In this document: piece by piece, positions 43,340 to 50,765 of the stretch | How positions within the stretch are numbered: position 1 is the first letter of the stretch | How the letters are laid out: each line of letters opens with the position of its first letter | Source of the DNA: CAWCDJ01 sp963836015 | GTDB taxonomy: Bacteria; Acidobacteriota; Terriglobia; Bryobacterales; Bryobacteraceae | Assembly: GCA_963836015.1 (NCBI GenBank) | Contig: CAWIIF010000002.1 | Span: forward strand, 930,001-994,000 | Direction of reading: 5' to 3' | DNA: 64,000 bases | Notes under the pieces: model-generated | The model's input: only the letters and a program-made list of their open reading frames with translations | Database searches by the model: none | Told to the model about the DNA's origin: nothing | Position numbers and translations under genes: made by a program

Positions 43340-44488
43340 ATGGGTCCCGAAAACAGTCAAAGTTCTGTAAAGGATTTGCAGCTATGGGAGCGCTACGCAC
43401 AGAATTTCCCTGTCAGGGAAAACCTGGTGTATCTGAATCATGCCGCGGTATCTCCCCTATCGAAGCCTTCCGCCGACGCTATGAAGTACCTGGCGGACGA
43501 TTGCCTGCGCTTCGGCAGTCTGCACTATGACCAGTGGCTGGCAGCCTATGACGGCCTCCGCAAATCGGCGGCGCGGCTGGTCAATTGCGATCCCTCCGAG
43601 ATCGCACTGATGAAGAACACCTCCGAGGGAATCGCCACGGTGGCGATGGGGCTCGACTGGCGTCCGGGCGACCGCATCGTGGCCTTCCACGAAGAGTTCC
43701 CGGCCAACTTCTTCCCCTGGAAGCGATTGGAAGCAAAAGGCATCGCCGTCACCTGGCTGTCCGTCAACGATCCCCTGGACCGCATCGACGAGGCGTGCCG
43801 GGGAGCCAGATTGCTCTCCATCAGCTTCGTCCAGTTCCTGAGCGGATTTCGTGCACCGATTCAAGCGATCGGTGAGATTTGCCATCGTAACCAATGCATT
43901 TACCTGGTAGATGCAATCCAGGGGATGGGCGCATTTCCGATCGATGTGCAGGCCTGCCGCATCGATGCCCTGGCGGCTGATGGACACAAGTGGATGATGG
44001 GGCCCGAAGGCTGCGCTATCCTCTACATAAGTCGGGAACTTCAGGATCACGTGGAACCGGTGGAGTTCGGGTGGACCAACGTCGCAAAGTACAACGATTA
44101 TGCCTCTCGAGACATGGGCCTCCGGCCGGACGCAGGCCGATATGAGCCAGGTACACTAAATACCATCGGATGCTTTGGGTTGCGAGCCGCAATTGATTTT
44201 TTACTTGAAGTCGGCGTCGGAGAAATTGGTCCGGTTGTCCAGAATCTTGGCGATCGTATCGCGGCGGGGGTCGAGGGCAAGGGTTACGAGGTGTTGGGAA
44301 GGCGGACGCCCGCCAACGGTGCCGGCATCGTGAGCTTCCGCAAGCCGGGATTCGAGGCCGGCCAGATTGTCGCCGGCCTGCGGCGGGCCGGGATCGCGGC
44401 GGCGCCGCGGGCCGGGTGGGTCCGGACTTCCCCGCACTTTTACATCAGCCCCGCGGAGATCGACCGGATGCTCGACGTGATTCCATGA
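43340..44488 (+). CDS. Aminotransferase class V (PLP-dependent; cysteine desulfurase-like fold)
   Basis: A 382-residue fold-type I PLP enzyme. The PLP lysine is in ADGHKWMMGPEG (Lys217) with the ring-pairing Asp191 (LVDAIQGMG) 26 residues earlier. The start NLVYLNHAAVSPLS is the usual beginning of the family. A cysteine in the mobile loop, needed by true NifS/SufS desulfurases, is not evident in the expected C-terminal part (RTPANGAGIVSFR), so an isopenicillin-N-epimerase-like or other transaminase-type activity is more likely. The substrate is not predictable. It is upstream of the ECF sigma gene by about 60 bases but likely a separate unit. Confidence 0.85.
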   Translation: MGPENSQSSVKDLQLWERYAQNFPVRENLVYLNHAAVSPLSKPSADAMKYLADDCLRFGSLHYDQWLAAYDGLRKSAARLVNCDPSEIALMKNTSEGIATVAMGLDWRPGDRIVAFHEEFPANFFPWKRLEAKGIAVTWLSVNDPLDRIDEACRGARLLSISFVQFLSGFRAPIQAIGEICHRNQCIYLVDAIQGMGAFPIDVQACRIDALAADGHKWMMGPEGCAILYISRELQDHVEPVEFGWTNVAKYNDYASRDMGLRPDAGRYEPGTLNTIGCFGLRAAIDFLLEVGVGEIGPVVQNLGDRIAAGVEGKGYEVLGRRTPANGAGIVSFRKPGFEAGQIVAGLRRAGIAAAPRAGWVRTSPHFYISPAEIDRMLDVIP

Positions 44489-44550
44489 CGCAGTTTTTCG
44501 GGAAGGATTCGCGACCCGCAAGCGTCCAAGGAGGGTAGCCAATTCCGAGA

Positions 44551-45120
44551 ATGGTGCTGGAAGGTTCAGAGCGCGACGTCATCGAGGCCTGCCAACGCGG
44601 GGAGCGCCTGGGGTTCCAGGCACTCTTCGAGACATACCGGAACCGCGTATACTCGGTGGCCCTGCGGTTCACCGGCGACCATTCGGCGGCGCTCGATATC
44701 GCGCAGGACACCTTCCTCAAGCTGTTCGCTTCCATTCAGGCGTTCCGCGGAGATTCCAGCTTCGATACCTGGATATACCGCATGGTCGTGAATTGTTGCC
44801 TCGACCACCGGCGGCGTTCGCGGCGCCTGGTGCCGATCGCCGAGGAGTTCCTGGCGAACCTGCGGGCGCCGGGCGATAGCCTGGGCGAGATGCTGCGGAC
44901 GGAGCGCGACGGCCGGGTGCGGTCGGCGGTGGACCGGCTCACGCCCGACCTGCGCATGGCCATCGTTCTTCGCTACACGGAAGGATTGTCGTACGAGCAG
45001 ATTGCGGAAGTCCTGGGGTGCTCAGCCGGAACCGTGGCGTCGCGGCTGAACCGCGCCCACAAGGCGCTGGAGCGGCGGTTGGCGCACCTCGTGAACGGAA
45101 AGGGAGACAGCCGTGCCTGA
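44551..45120 (+). CDS. ECF RNA polymerase sigma factor
   Basis: A 189-residue sigma-70 family factor of the extracytoplasmic-function group. Region 2 is GFQALFETYRNRVYSVALRF through DIAQDTFLKLF and SFDTWIYRMVVNCCLDHRRR; region 4 is LPDLRMAIVLRYTEGLS-like (TPDLRMAIVLRYTEGLSYEQ) with helix-turn-helix EQIAEVLGCSAGTVASRLNR. There is no region 3. The AAGGAGG site (44528-44534) is 16 bases from the ATG, an unusually long distance; an ATT at 44542 has ideal spacing but is a rare start. It overlaps the next gene (GTGCCTGA), a small membrane protein that is likely its anti-sigma factor. Confidence 0.9.
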   Translation: MVLEGSERDVIEACQRGERLGFQALFETYRNRVYSVALRFTGDHSAALDIAQDTFLKLFASIQAFRGDSSFDTWIYRMVVNCCLDHRRRSRRLVPIAEEFLANLRAPGDSLGEMLRTERDGRVRSAVDRLTPDLRMAIVLRYTEGLSYEQIAEVLGCSAGTVASRLNRAHKALERRLAHLVNGKGDSRA

Positions 45121-45394
45121 GTGGCTGGAACTGGAATTAGCCCATCAACTGGCGCCGGTCGAGGCGCCGGACGAACTTTGGGAGCGGGTGCGGCCGGCGG
45201 CGCGTCCCGAGCCTGTGGGACGGCGGGCATGGAGTGCCTGGCCGATCGCCGCGATTGTCATGATCCTGATTGCGGCGGGAACCCTGCTGCTGGTGGCACG
45301 GGGCGAACAGCCCACTGCCGCCCCACGGCACCTCGCCCTGGAACAACCCCGGAATACCGACCATCCCTGCCTGACCTGCCACACCAACCTATAG
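45113..45394 (+). CDS. Small membrane protein, putative anti-sigma factor with C-terminal CxxCH
   Basis: A 93-residue protein translated from a GTG overlapping the sigma gene stop. Residues 1-40 are cytoplasmic and amphipathic (WLELELAHQLAPVEAPDELW), with no zinc HxxxCxxC motif. Residues 42-63 are a membrane helix (SAWPIAAIVMILIAAGTLLL). The periplasmic tail ends DHPCLTCHTNL, placing a cytochrome-c type heme motif CxxCH at residues 86-90, four residues from the end. Coupling with an ECF sigma gene argues for an anti-sigma role. Heme attachment would make it a redox or heme sensor, but a dithiol switch is an alternative reading. Confidence 0.65.
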   Translation: MPEWLELELAHQLAPVEAPDELWERVRPAARPEPVGRRAWSAWPIAAIVMILIAAGTLLLVARGEQPTAAPRHLALEQPRNTDHPCLTCHTNL

Positions 45395-45469
45395 CCCATA
45401 AGCACCACCACGAAGAGGTTGTCTGATGCGCGGGTTGGTGGTAAGGTAAGGACAGCCAGGGAGGGACGT

Positions 45470-46390
45470 ATGGCGGAAGCACTCACCGCAACCGGGCTGA
45501 CCACCGGCCACGCGCCATTTGTCGAAGAAGCTCGCAACCGTGGAGATCTTTACATCACACAGGCTTACGATCTCTATTCGGAAGAAAACCATGAGACTTG
45601 GCGGAAGCTCTACAAGCGCATCCAGCCGACTTGGGAACGGTACGCCAACGACCATTTCCTGCGCGGGGTGGAAGCGCTCCGGCTTCCCTCCGATCGGATC
45701 CCCCAGCTTTCGGAGGTCAACCGGCGACTCAAACCGCTCACCGGGTTCCAAACGAAGGCGGTAAGCGGATACGTGCCCGGGTTCCTGTTTTTCGACTGTC
45801 TCAAGCGCAGGGAATTCCCCACCACGATCACCATCCGGCCCATGGACCGCATGGATTACCTTCCCGAACCGGACATTTTCCACGATGTGGCCGGCCACGT
45901 TCCGATGCACACCGAGAAGGCCTTTGCCGACACCCTGGTGCGCTTCGGCGACTGCGCGCATACGGCGGTGGAGTTGACCGCGGGAATCCGGGACCCTCGC
46001 GAGCGTGCCCGCCGGCTCACCAATATCATCAAGGCCCTGTCGCGGTTCTTCTGGTTCACCGTGGAGTTCGGGCTGATGCGCGGGCCCCGCGGCATATGCG
46101 CTTACGGCAGCGGATTGCTCAGCTCATCGGGGGAATTGCGCCACGCCATCGAATCCGACGAGGTGCAGCGCTACCCGGTGCAGATCGAGTGGCTGATCAA
46201 CCAGGGCGCGGAGATCGACCACTATCAGCCGCTGCTGTTCATCGTCGAGTCCTTCGACCACCTGTTCGAGCTGGTCGGCCGGCTGGAACAATGGATGCGC
46301 GACGGCAAGCTCGACAATGTGGCGCCGGGTCTTCCCGAGATCGCCGAAAGCGATCTGCGCAGCTTCATGGACGCCGCGCCGTCAGTCTGA
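45470..46390 (+). CDS. phhA: Phenylalanine 4-monooxygenase (aromatic amino acid hydroxylase)
   Basis: A 306-residue non-heme iron hydroxylase that converts phenylalanine to tyrosine with a pterin cofactor and O2. The 2-His-1-Glu iron site is His138 and His143 (FHDVAGHVPMHT) and Glu199 (FWFTVEFGL). The core is bacterial type, without the N-terminal ACT regulatory domain of animal enzymes. The ATG at 45470 follows GGGAGGGA and is preferred over an ATG at 45419-frame start without site. Tyrosine or tryptophan hydroxylation cannot be fully excluded. It is convergent with the pseudokinase gene (nine-base overlap of 3' ends). No pterin carbinolamine dehydratase gene is adjacent. Confidence 0.88.
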   Translation: MAEALTATGLTTGHAPFVEEARNRGDLYITQAYDLYSEENHETWRKLYKRIQPTWERYANDHFLRGVEALRLPSDRIPQLSEVNRRLKPLTGFQTKAVSGYVPGFLFFDCLKRREFPTTITIRPMDRMDYLPEPDIFHDVAGHVPMHTEKAFADTLVRFGDCAHTAVELTAGIRDPRERARRLTNIIKALSRFFWFTVEFGLMRGPRGICAYGSGLLSSSGELRHAIESDEVQRYPVQIEWLINQGAEIDHYQPLLFIVESFDHLFELVGRLEQWMRDGKLDNVAPGLPEIAESDLRSFMDAAPSV

Positions 46391-47485
46391 GTAGTTGCGG
46401 ACGAAGGTGTCGCGCGGCAGTCCTTTGGCGCGTGCCACGTGCTGCAGGTTGAGCGCTTCGGCGCGCGTCATGCGGCCGCCCAGGGCAACGAAGTACGGCG
46501 CGCGATCCCTCCCTTTCGGCGAAAATACGGTGGCATGCAGCCCGGGCAGCCGGGCGTTGATGGTGTGGGCCTTCTTCTCGGCATCGCGATAGTGGTTGTA
46601 GGTGTAGGCCACGACGCGCCATACGGAGCGGCCCTGCCGCGGCGGATCCGGCTCGGCGGCAGGCACCGGACGGCTGGAAGGCGGGACCGGCGAAGGTGCG
46701 GGGGATGTGGCGGCCGGCGGGGCGGGGGTCGGAGCTGCGACCGGCTTTGGAACCGCTGCCGGTTTCAGTGCGAAGGCCAGGGCGATCGCAATGACCAGGC
46801 CGGCCGCCGCGCCATAAGCCCAGTTCGGAATGCCGGTCCGCGGAGCTTCCTCGTGCCGCTCGTAGATACTCGCCGCGGGTGCTGGTGCCGGTGCGGGCGC
46901 CGGCGCGGCCGCGGGCGGCGCCACCGGCGGCGAATATGGAACCCGCAGCAGCCGGTAGAGCGCGCGGATGTCGTCCTCCGGCAGCCCGCCGGCGGAGGAC
47001 GTGGGACGCAGGGTGTCGCTCGCCAGCTTGACGCGGTCGCTGGCCGCTAGAATGTGCAAGCCGTCGACGGCGCCGTGCACCATGCCGCGGCTGTGGACGT
47101 AACGCAGCGCCTCGAGGCAGGCGGCGAAAGTGTCGCGCATCTCCGCTTCGTCAAGCCCGCCGCGTTCCAGCGCGGAAGCGAGATTATCGTCGGGATATTC
47201 GAAAACGGCGAACAGGACCGCTCCGCCGGGAGCTTCGGCGCGCCCGCAATCGAACATGGGCAGGAGGTTCGAATGCGAGAGAAGGCGCGTGGCGCGCCAG
47301 GCGCCCAATTGTTCGGCCGCAACGACTGCGTCTTCCGGGATCAGCTTGATCGCGGCGCGCTCCCCCGAGCGAGCCATGGTGAGATACCATACAGCCGATT
47401 CGTCGGCTCCGAGAAACTGGTCAAGCCGGTACTGACCTGCCAGGGACACTCCTTTGAGATCATTCCACACACGAGTCATACGCAA
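46382..47485 (-). CDS. Membrane pseudokinase with C-terminal SPOR domain
   Basis: A 367-residue protein. Residues 18-180 follow the Ser/Thr kinase (PknB-like) fold: a lysine in RAAIKLIP (Lys47) and HSNLLPMFDCG in the helix C/strand region. The catalytic loop HRDxxxxN is replaced by VHGAVDGLHIL (His137-Gly-Ala; no catalytic Asp) and DFG by KLASD (155-157), so phosphotransfer is very unlikely. A proline/alanine linker, a membrane helix (221-241), a second Pro/Ala linker (245-285) and a SPOR domain (287-365, VWRVVAYTYNHYRDAEKKA to YFVALGGRMTRAEAL) follow. SPOR domains bind denuded septal peptidoglycan, so this could bring a cytoplasmic docking module to the division site. It is divergent from bactofilin. 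Confidence 0.82.
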   Translation of the reverse strand: MRMTRVWNDLKGVSLAGQYRLDQFLGADESAVWYLTMARSGERAAIKLIPEDAVVAAEQLGAWRATRLLSHSNLLPMFDCGRAEAPGGAVLFAVFEYPDDNLASALERGGLDEAEMRDTFAACLEALRYVHSRGMVHGAVDGLHILAASDRVKLASDTLRPTSSAGGLPEDDIRALYRLLRVPYSPPVAPPAAAPAPAPAPAPAASIYERHEEAPRTGIPNWAYGAAAGLVIAIALAFALKPAAVPKPVAAPTPAPPAATSPAPSPVPPSSRPVPAAEPDPPRQGRSVWRVVAYTYNHYRDAEKKAHTINARLPGLHATVFSPKGRDRAPYFVALGGRMTRAEALNLQHVARAKGLPRDTFVRNYSD

Positions 47486-47622
47486 GTTCCGGTTCGGCGT
47501 CCTGTGGCGCGATTATCTTTCATGGTAAAGCAAGATGCGAAAAATGGAACACGTAAAAGTTACGCGAAGATCAATACAGACTTGCTGAAACACCTGAAAT
47601 TCCGCAGGACCCGCCGTGGCCC

Positions 47623-47652
47623 TTGACATGCACGACAGAAACACTTTTATAA
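47623..47652 (+). promoter_or_regulatory. Sigma-70 promoter of the bactofilin gene
   Basis: TTGACA (47623-47628) is followed, after 17 or 18 bases, by TTTATA/TTATAA (47646-47652). The predicted start is near 47659, giving a short leader with AAGGAG (47668-47673) before the TTG start codon. This is the best consensus-like promoter of this part of the window. Confidence 0.75.
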
Positions 47653-47681
47653 ACAGATAGAAGCCGGAAGGAGAAACGCAT

Positions 47682-48185
47682 TTGTGGAATAAACAGCGTA
47701 CCGATGAGAGTCCTGCCTTGAGACCGCAGCCGCAGCCCGAACCGCCGCGTCCGATAGCGGCGCCACCGGCCCCCGCACCCGTGGCGCGGCACGAACCCGC
47801 CATCACACGGCAGTCCGCCAGCATCGGCGCGTCGATGCAGATCAAGGGTGAGATCCGCACGCACGAGGAACTGCTGGTGGAAGGCGAAGTGGAAGGTTCC
47901 CTCGAATCGCACAGCCTGCTGACAGTGGGACCCAACGGCAAGGTGAAGGCCAACATCCGGGCTCGCGAAGTGGTGATCTTCGGATCGGTGCGAGGCAACG
48001 TGGAAGTCACCGAGAAGATCGCGATCCGGGAACAGGGGAGCCTGGTCGGAGACATCAAGACGGCCGGAATCAGCATCGATGATGGCGCCTATTTCAAAGG
48101 CAGCATCGATATCGTGAGGCCCGAGCCGAAAGTCACGACTAAGCCGGTGAAGAGCGAGGCGCCGTCCGAAGCGCGGGTCGGATAG
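47682..48185 (+). CDS. Bactofilin (polymer-forming cytoskeletal protein)
   Basis: A 167-residue bactofilin. After a proline-rich N-terminal tail (residues 12-38), residues about 45-150 form the right-handed beta-helix (DUF583): SIGASMQIKGEIRTHEELLV, then repeated strands GEVEGSLES, GKVKANIRAREVVIFG, GSVRGNVEV and so on. Such proteins polymerise into filaments at the inner membrane and organise envelope or shape machinery. The start TTG at 47682 follows AAGGAG by eight bases. The neighbour upstream encodes a SPOR pseudokinase, and the two may share an envelope role. Confidence 0.93.
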   Translation: MWNKQRTDESPALRPQPQPEPPRPIAAPPAPAPVARHEPAITRQSASIGASMQIKGEIRTHEELLVEGEVEGSLESHSLLTVGPNGKVKANIRAREVVIFGSVRGNVEVTEKIAIREQGSLVGDIKTAGISIDDGAYFKGSIDIVRPEPKVTTKPVKSEAPSEARVG

Positions 48186-48204
48186 CGGCGGACATTGCGT
48201 TGAC

Positions 48205-48224
48205 GGGCCGGAGCGATCCGGCCC
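48205..48224. other. Eight-base stem with GCGA tetraloop between bactofilin and EAL-HDOD
   Basis: GGGCCGGA (48205-48212), loop GCGA (a GNRA-type loop) and TCCGGCCC (48217-48224) form a perfect hairpin 20 bases after the bactofilin stop and about 60 bases before the next start. There is no T-run. It could be an attenuator, an RNA-stability element or a poor terminator; it does not match a riboswitch I recognise. Confidence 0.5.
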
Positions 48225-48282
48225 GAGGAATTAAAGCTTCCTCTCTGTGTGCCGATAAGCAGGGCGTGAGGAAGCCTGAGCG

Positions 48283-49545
48283 TTGATCGCAACCGATCCT
48301 ATCACCAAGCTCGCGCAGGCGTCCGCTACGGAGTGTCCGTTCTGCCTCGGGCGCCAGCCGATCTACGACGCCGCGCGGCAGATCCGCGGTTACGAACTGT
48401 TGTACCGCCACCGAGCGTCGGACACCGGGGCGGACGTCCTGAACCCCGATCAGGCCAGTGCCAGTGTCGTGCTCAAGGCATTCCTGGAGCTGGGACTTCC
48501 CCGCATTTCGCCTGCCCAGCCGGTGTTCGTGAACTGCACACGGGCGCTGTTGAGCATGGATCCCATCCTGCCGGCCGACTCGTGCGTTCTGGAACTCCTC
48601 GAGCAGGTCCCGGCTGATTCCGAGACCATCCAGGCGGTGATCCGCCTCAAGGGGTCGGGATACCGGCTCGCGCTAGACGATTTTGAAGTCGATGACGCCC
48701 GCTGGCCGCTGGTCAGGCTGGCCGATTACGTGAAGGTGGATATCCGCGCCGGGCACCCGCGCGCGCTGCAAAGGCTGGTAAACCGGCTGCGGCGCCTGCA
48801 GGCTGCGGTGCTGGCCGAGAAGGTGGAATCGGAGCAGGAGTTTCGCGATCTACGCGAGTGGGGCGCCGAGCTCTTCCAGGGGTATTACCTGCACAAGCCC
48901 GAGACCCTGATCGGCAAGCGCATCCCTTCCAACCGGCTGTCGATTCTGTCCCTTCTGTCGGAATGCGCGGATCCCAATTGTTCGATTCCCGCAGTGGCGT
49001 CAGCAATCGGACGCGACGCCGCGCTGGCGTTCGGCCTGCTGAAACTGGCCAACTCCGCATTGTTCGGGAGGCGGGACATCCGCACGATGGAGGGCGCGGT
49101 GGTGGCACTGGGAATCGATCGCGTCTACCGGTGGTCCATGCTGATGGTGCTGGCCGATATCAACGATGGTCCGACAGGCTACCTGGAGTTCGCCCTGCAG
49201 CGGGCGCGCGCCTGCGAGCTGGCCGCGGCCGTCAGCCGCGATCCGCGGTACGAAGCGTACATGGTGGGGCTGCTTTCGGCGCTCGATTCGATTCTGGATA
49301 TCCCGCTCGAAACGGTGATCGCGTCCCTTCCGCTCGATCCGGTCATCAAAGATGCGATCCTGCTGCGAAGCGGCCCGCTGGGGAACATCCTGGACGCGGT
49401 GCTGGCGTATGAATCCGGACGCTTCGAGTTGGCCGCGCGGGACGGCCTGGACCTGCCGCTGCTCGAGCGGACCTTCTGGGAGGCCGCCGAATACTCCACC
49501 ACGATGCTGGCCGGGCTGGCCGCTTCTCAGACCAAATCGCGCTGA
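48283..49545 (+). CDS. EAL-HDOD signalling protein (degenerate EAL)
   Basis: A 420-residue protein with an EAL-like domain (residues about 20-215) and an HDOD domain (about 220-410). The EAL signature is changed: YELLYR in place of EALxR, and DDFE instead of DDFG in LALDDFEVDDARW; the metal-binding set looks incomplete, so cyclic-di-GMP hydrolysis is doubtful. The HDOD part has SILSLLSECADPNCSIPAVA and LKLANSALFGRRDI. EAL-HDOD proteins are regulatory hubs in c-di-GMP networks. The start is a TTG at 48283 with GAGGAAG eight bases upstream. It follows bactofilin (about 100 bases) and may form a unit with it. Confidence 0.85.
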   Translation: MIATDPITKLAQASATECPFCLGRQPIYDAARQIRGYELLYRHRASDTGADVLNPDQASASVVLKAFLELGLPRISPAQPVFVNCTRALLSMDPILPADSCVLELLEQVPADSETIQAVIRLKGSGYRLALDDFEVDDARWPLVRLADYVKVDIRAGHPRALQRLVNRLRRLQAAVLAEKVESEQEFRDLREWGAELFQGYYLHKPETLIGKRIPSNRLSILSLLSECADPNCSIPAVASAIGRDAALAFGLLKLANSALFGRRDIRTMEGAVVALGIDRVYRWSMLMVLADINDGPTGYLEFALQRARACELAAAVSRDPRYEAYMVGLLSALDSILDIPLETVIASLPLDPVIKDAILLRSGPLGNILDAVLAYESGRFELAARDGLDLPLLERTFWEAAEYSTTMLAGLAASQTKSR

Positions 49546-49578
49546 GCACACCGCGGCGGATTCGGGTATGATCCGTGT

Positions 49579-50760
49579 GTGAACACTCCGTCTACCAACC
49601 GGCGCCGTTTTCTCGGCGCGGCAATCGCCACGGCCGCTTCCTACGGCCGCATTCTCGGCGCCAATGACCGGATCCGCGTTGGCGGAATCGGCACGGGCAG
49701 CCGCGGACAGTACCTGCTTTCCAACGTCGCGCAGATCGAAGGCGCCGAGATCGTGGCGCTCTGCGATGTCTACGAACCGCACCGCCTGCGCGCCAAAACG
49801 CGCTACGCTCCGGCCGCTTCCGATACGGTGGACCACCGCGCGGTGCTCGACCGCAAGGATATCGACGCGGTAGTGATCGCCACCCCCGACCACTGGCATG
49901 TCCCCATTACGATCGACGCGGTGCGGGCCGGCAAAGACGTGTACTGCGAAAAACCGGTGACGCACTCCCTGGCGGAGGGGGAGCCGCTGATCGCGGCCGT
50001 GAAGGAAACCAAACGCGTGGTGCAGACCGGCACGCAGCAGCGCAGTTGGGCGCATTACATGCACGCCAAGGAGCTGATCGACGCGGGCGAGCTCGGACAG
50101 GTCACCTTCATCCGCACCTACTGGTATCAGAACCACATCGCCAACCAGGACACGGGTCCGGAGATCGACACTTCCAAGCTTGACTGGAAGCGCTTCCTCG
50201 GCTCGGCCTCCGAAAGGCCTTTCGACGCGGACCAGTACTCGCACTGGCGCTGGTACTGGGATTTCGGCGGCGGCGCCATGACCGACCTCTTCATACACTG
50301 GGTGGATGTCGCCCAGTGGTACCTCGCCGACGACCTGCCGACCCGCGCCACGGCCACCGGGGTGAAGGCACTGCTGCAGCAGCGGCAAACGCCCGACACG
50401 ATGAGCGCCGCGCTGCGCTACGCCCGCGCGGTGGTGGAGTTCGACAGCGCGCTGCTCGGCTACATCGAAGGCGGCGGCCTCATGATCCGGGGCACGAAAG
50501 CGGCGATGCGCCTGCACCGCAGCGGCTTCGAGGTGTATGCCGAGGTGCCGAATTATACCGAAGCGTTCACCACGCCTCCCGCGATCCGCAAGGAAAACTC
50601 TCCGCGCGACGGGGGCCTGGACCACATGAAGAACTTTTTCGATTGCGTTCGCTCGCGCAACGCTCCGAACGCCTCGGTGGAGATCGGCGTGGCGGCGGCG
50701 CGCGCCGGCCATGTCGCAAACCTGGCGATGCGCGGCAACGGGGTCTGGACACCCGCCTGA
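49579..50760 (+). CDS. Gfo/Idh/MocA-family oxidoreductase, Tat-exported
   Basis: A 393-residue NAD(P)-dependent dehydrogenase with a twin-arginine signal (NRRRFLGAAIATAASYG, residues 7-23). The Rossmann motif is GIGTGSRGQ near residue 37-45, and the family markers are EKPVTHSLAEGE and HWRWYWDFGGGAMTDLFIHWVDV. Tat-exported members with this C-terminal half are abundant in acidobacteria and planctomycetes, probably acting on sugars or polyols of glycan breakdown, often as periplasmic enzymes with tightly bound NAD. The start is a GTG at 49579. The next gene begins five bases after its stop, so the two may be co-transcribed. Confidence 0.87.
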   Translation: MNTPSTNRRRFLGAAIATAASYGRILGANDRIRVGGIGTGSRGQYLLSNVAQIEGAEIVALCDVYEPHRLRAKTRYAPAASDTVDHRAVLDRKDIDAVVIATPDHWHVPITIDAVRAGKDVYCEKPVTHSLAEGEPLIAAVKETKRVVQTGTQQRSWAHYMHAKELIDAGELGQVTFIRTYWYQNHIANQDTGPEIDTSKLDWKRFLGSASERPFDADQYSHWRWYWDFGGGAMTDLFIHWVDVAQWYLADDLPTRATATGVKALLQQRQTPDTMSAALRYARAVVEFDSALLGYIEGGGLMIRGTKAAMRLHRSGFEVYAEVPNYTEAFTTPPAIRKENSPRDGGLDHMKNFFDCVRSRNAPNASVEIGVAAARAGHVANLAMRGNGVWTPA

Positions 50761-50765
50761 CGGCC

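Noticed and set aside
43340..44488. Cysteine desulfurase (NifS/SufS)
   Set aside because: The PLP fold matches, but a catalytic cysteine in the expected mobile loop is not seen and no sulfur-carrier gene is adjacent.
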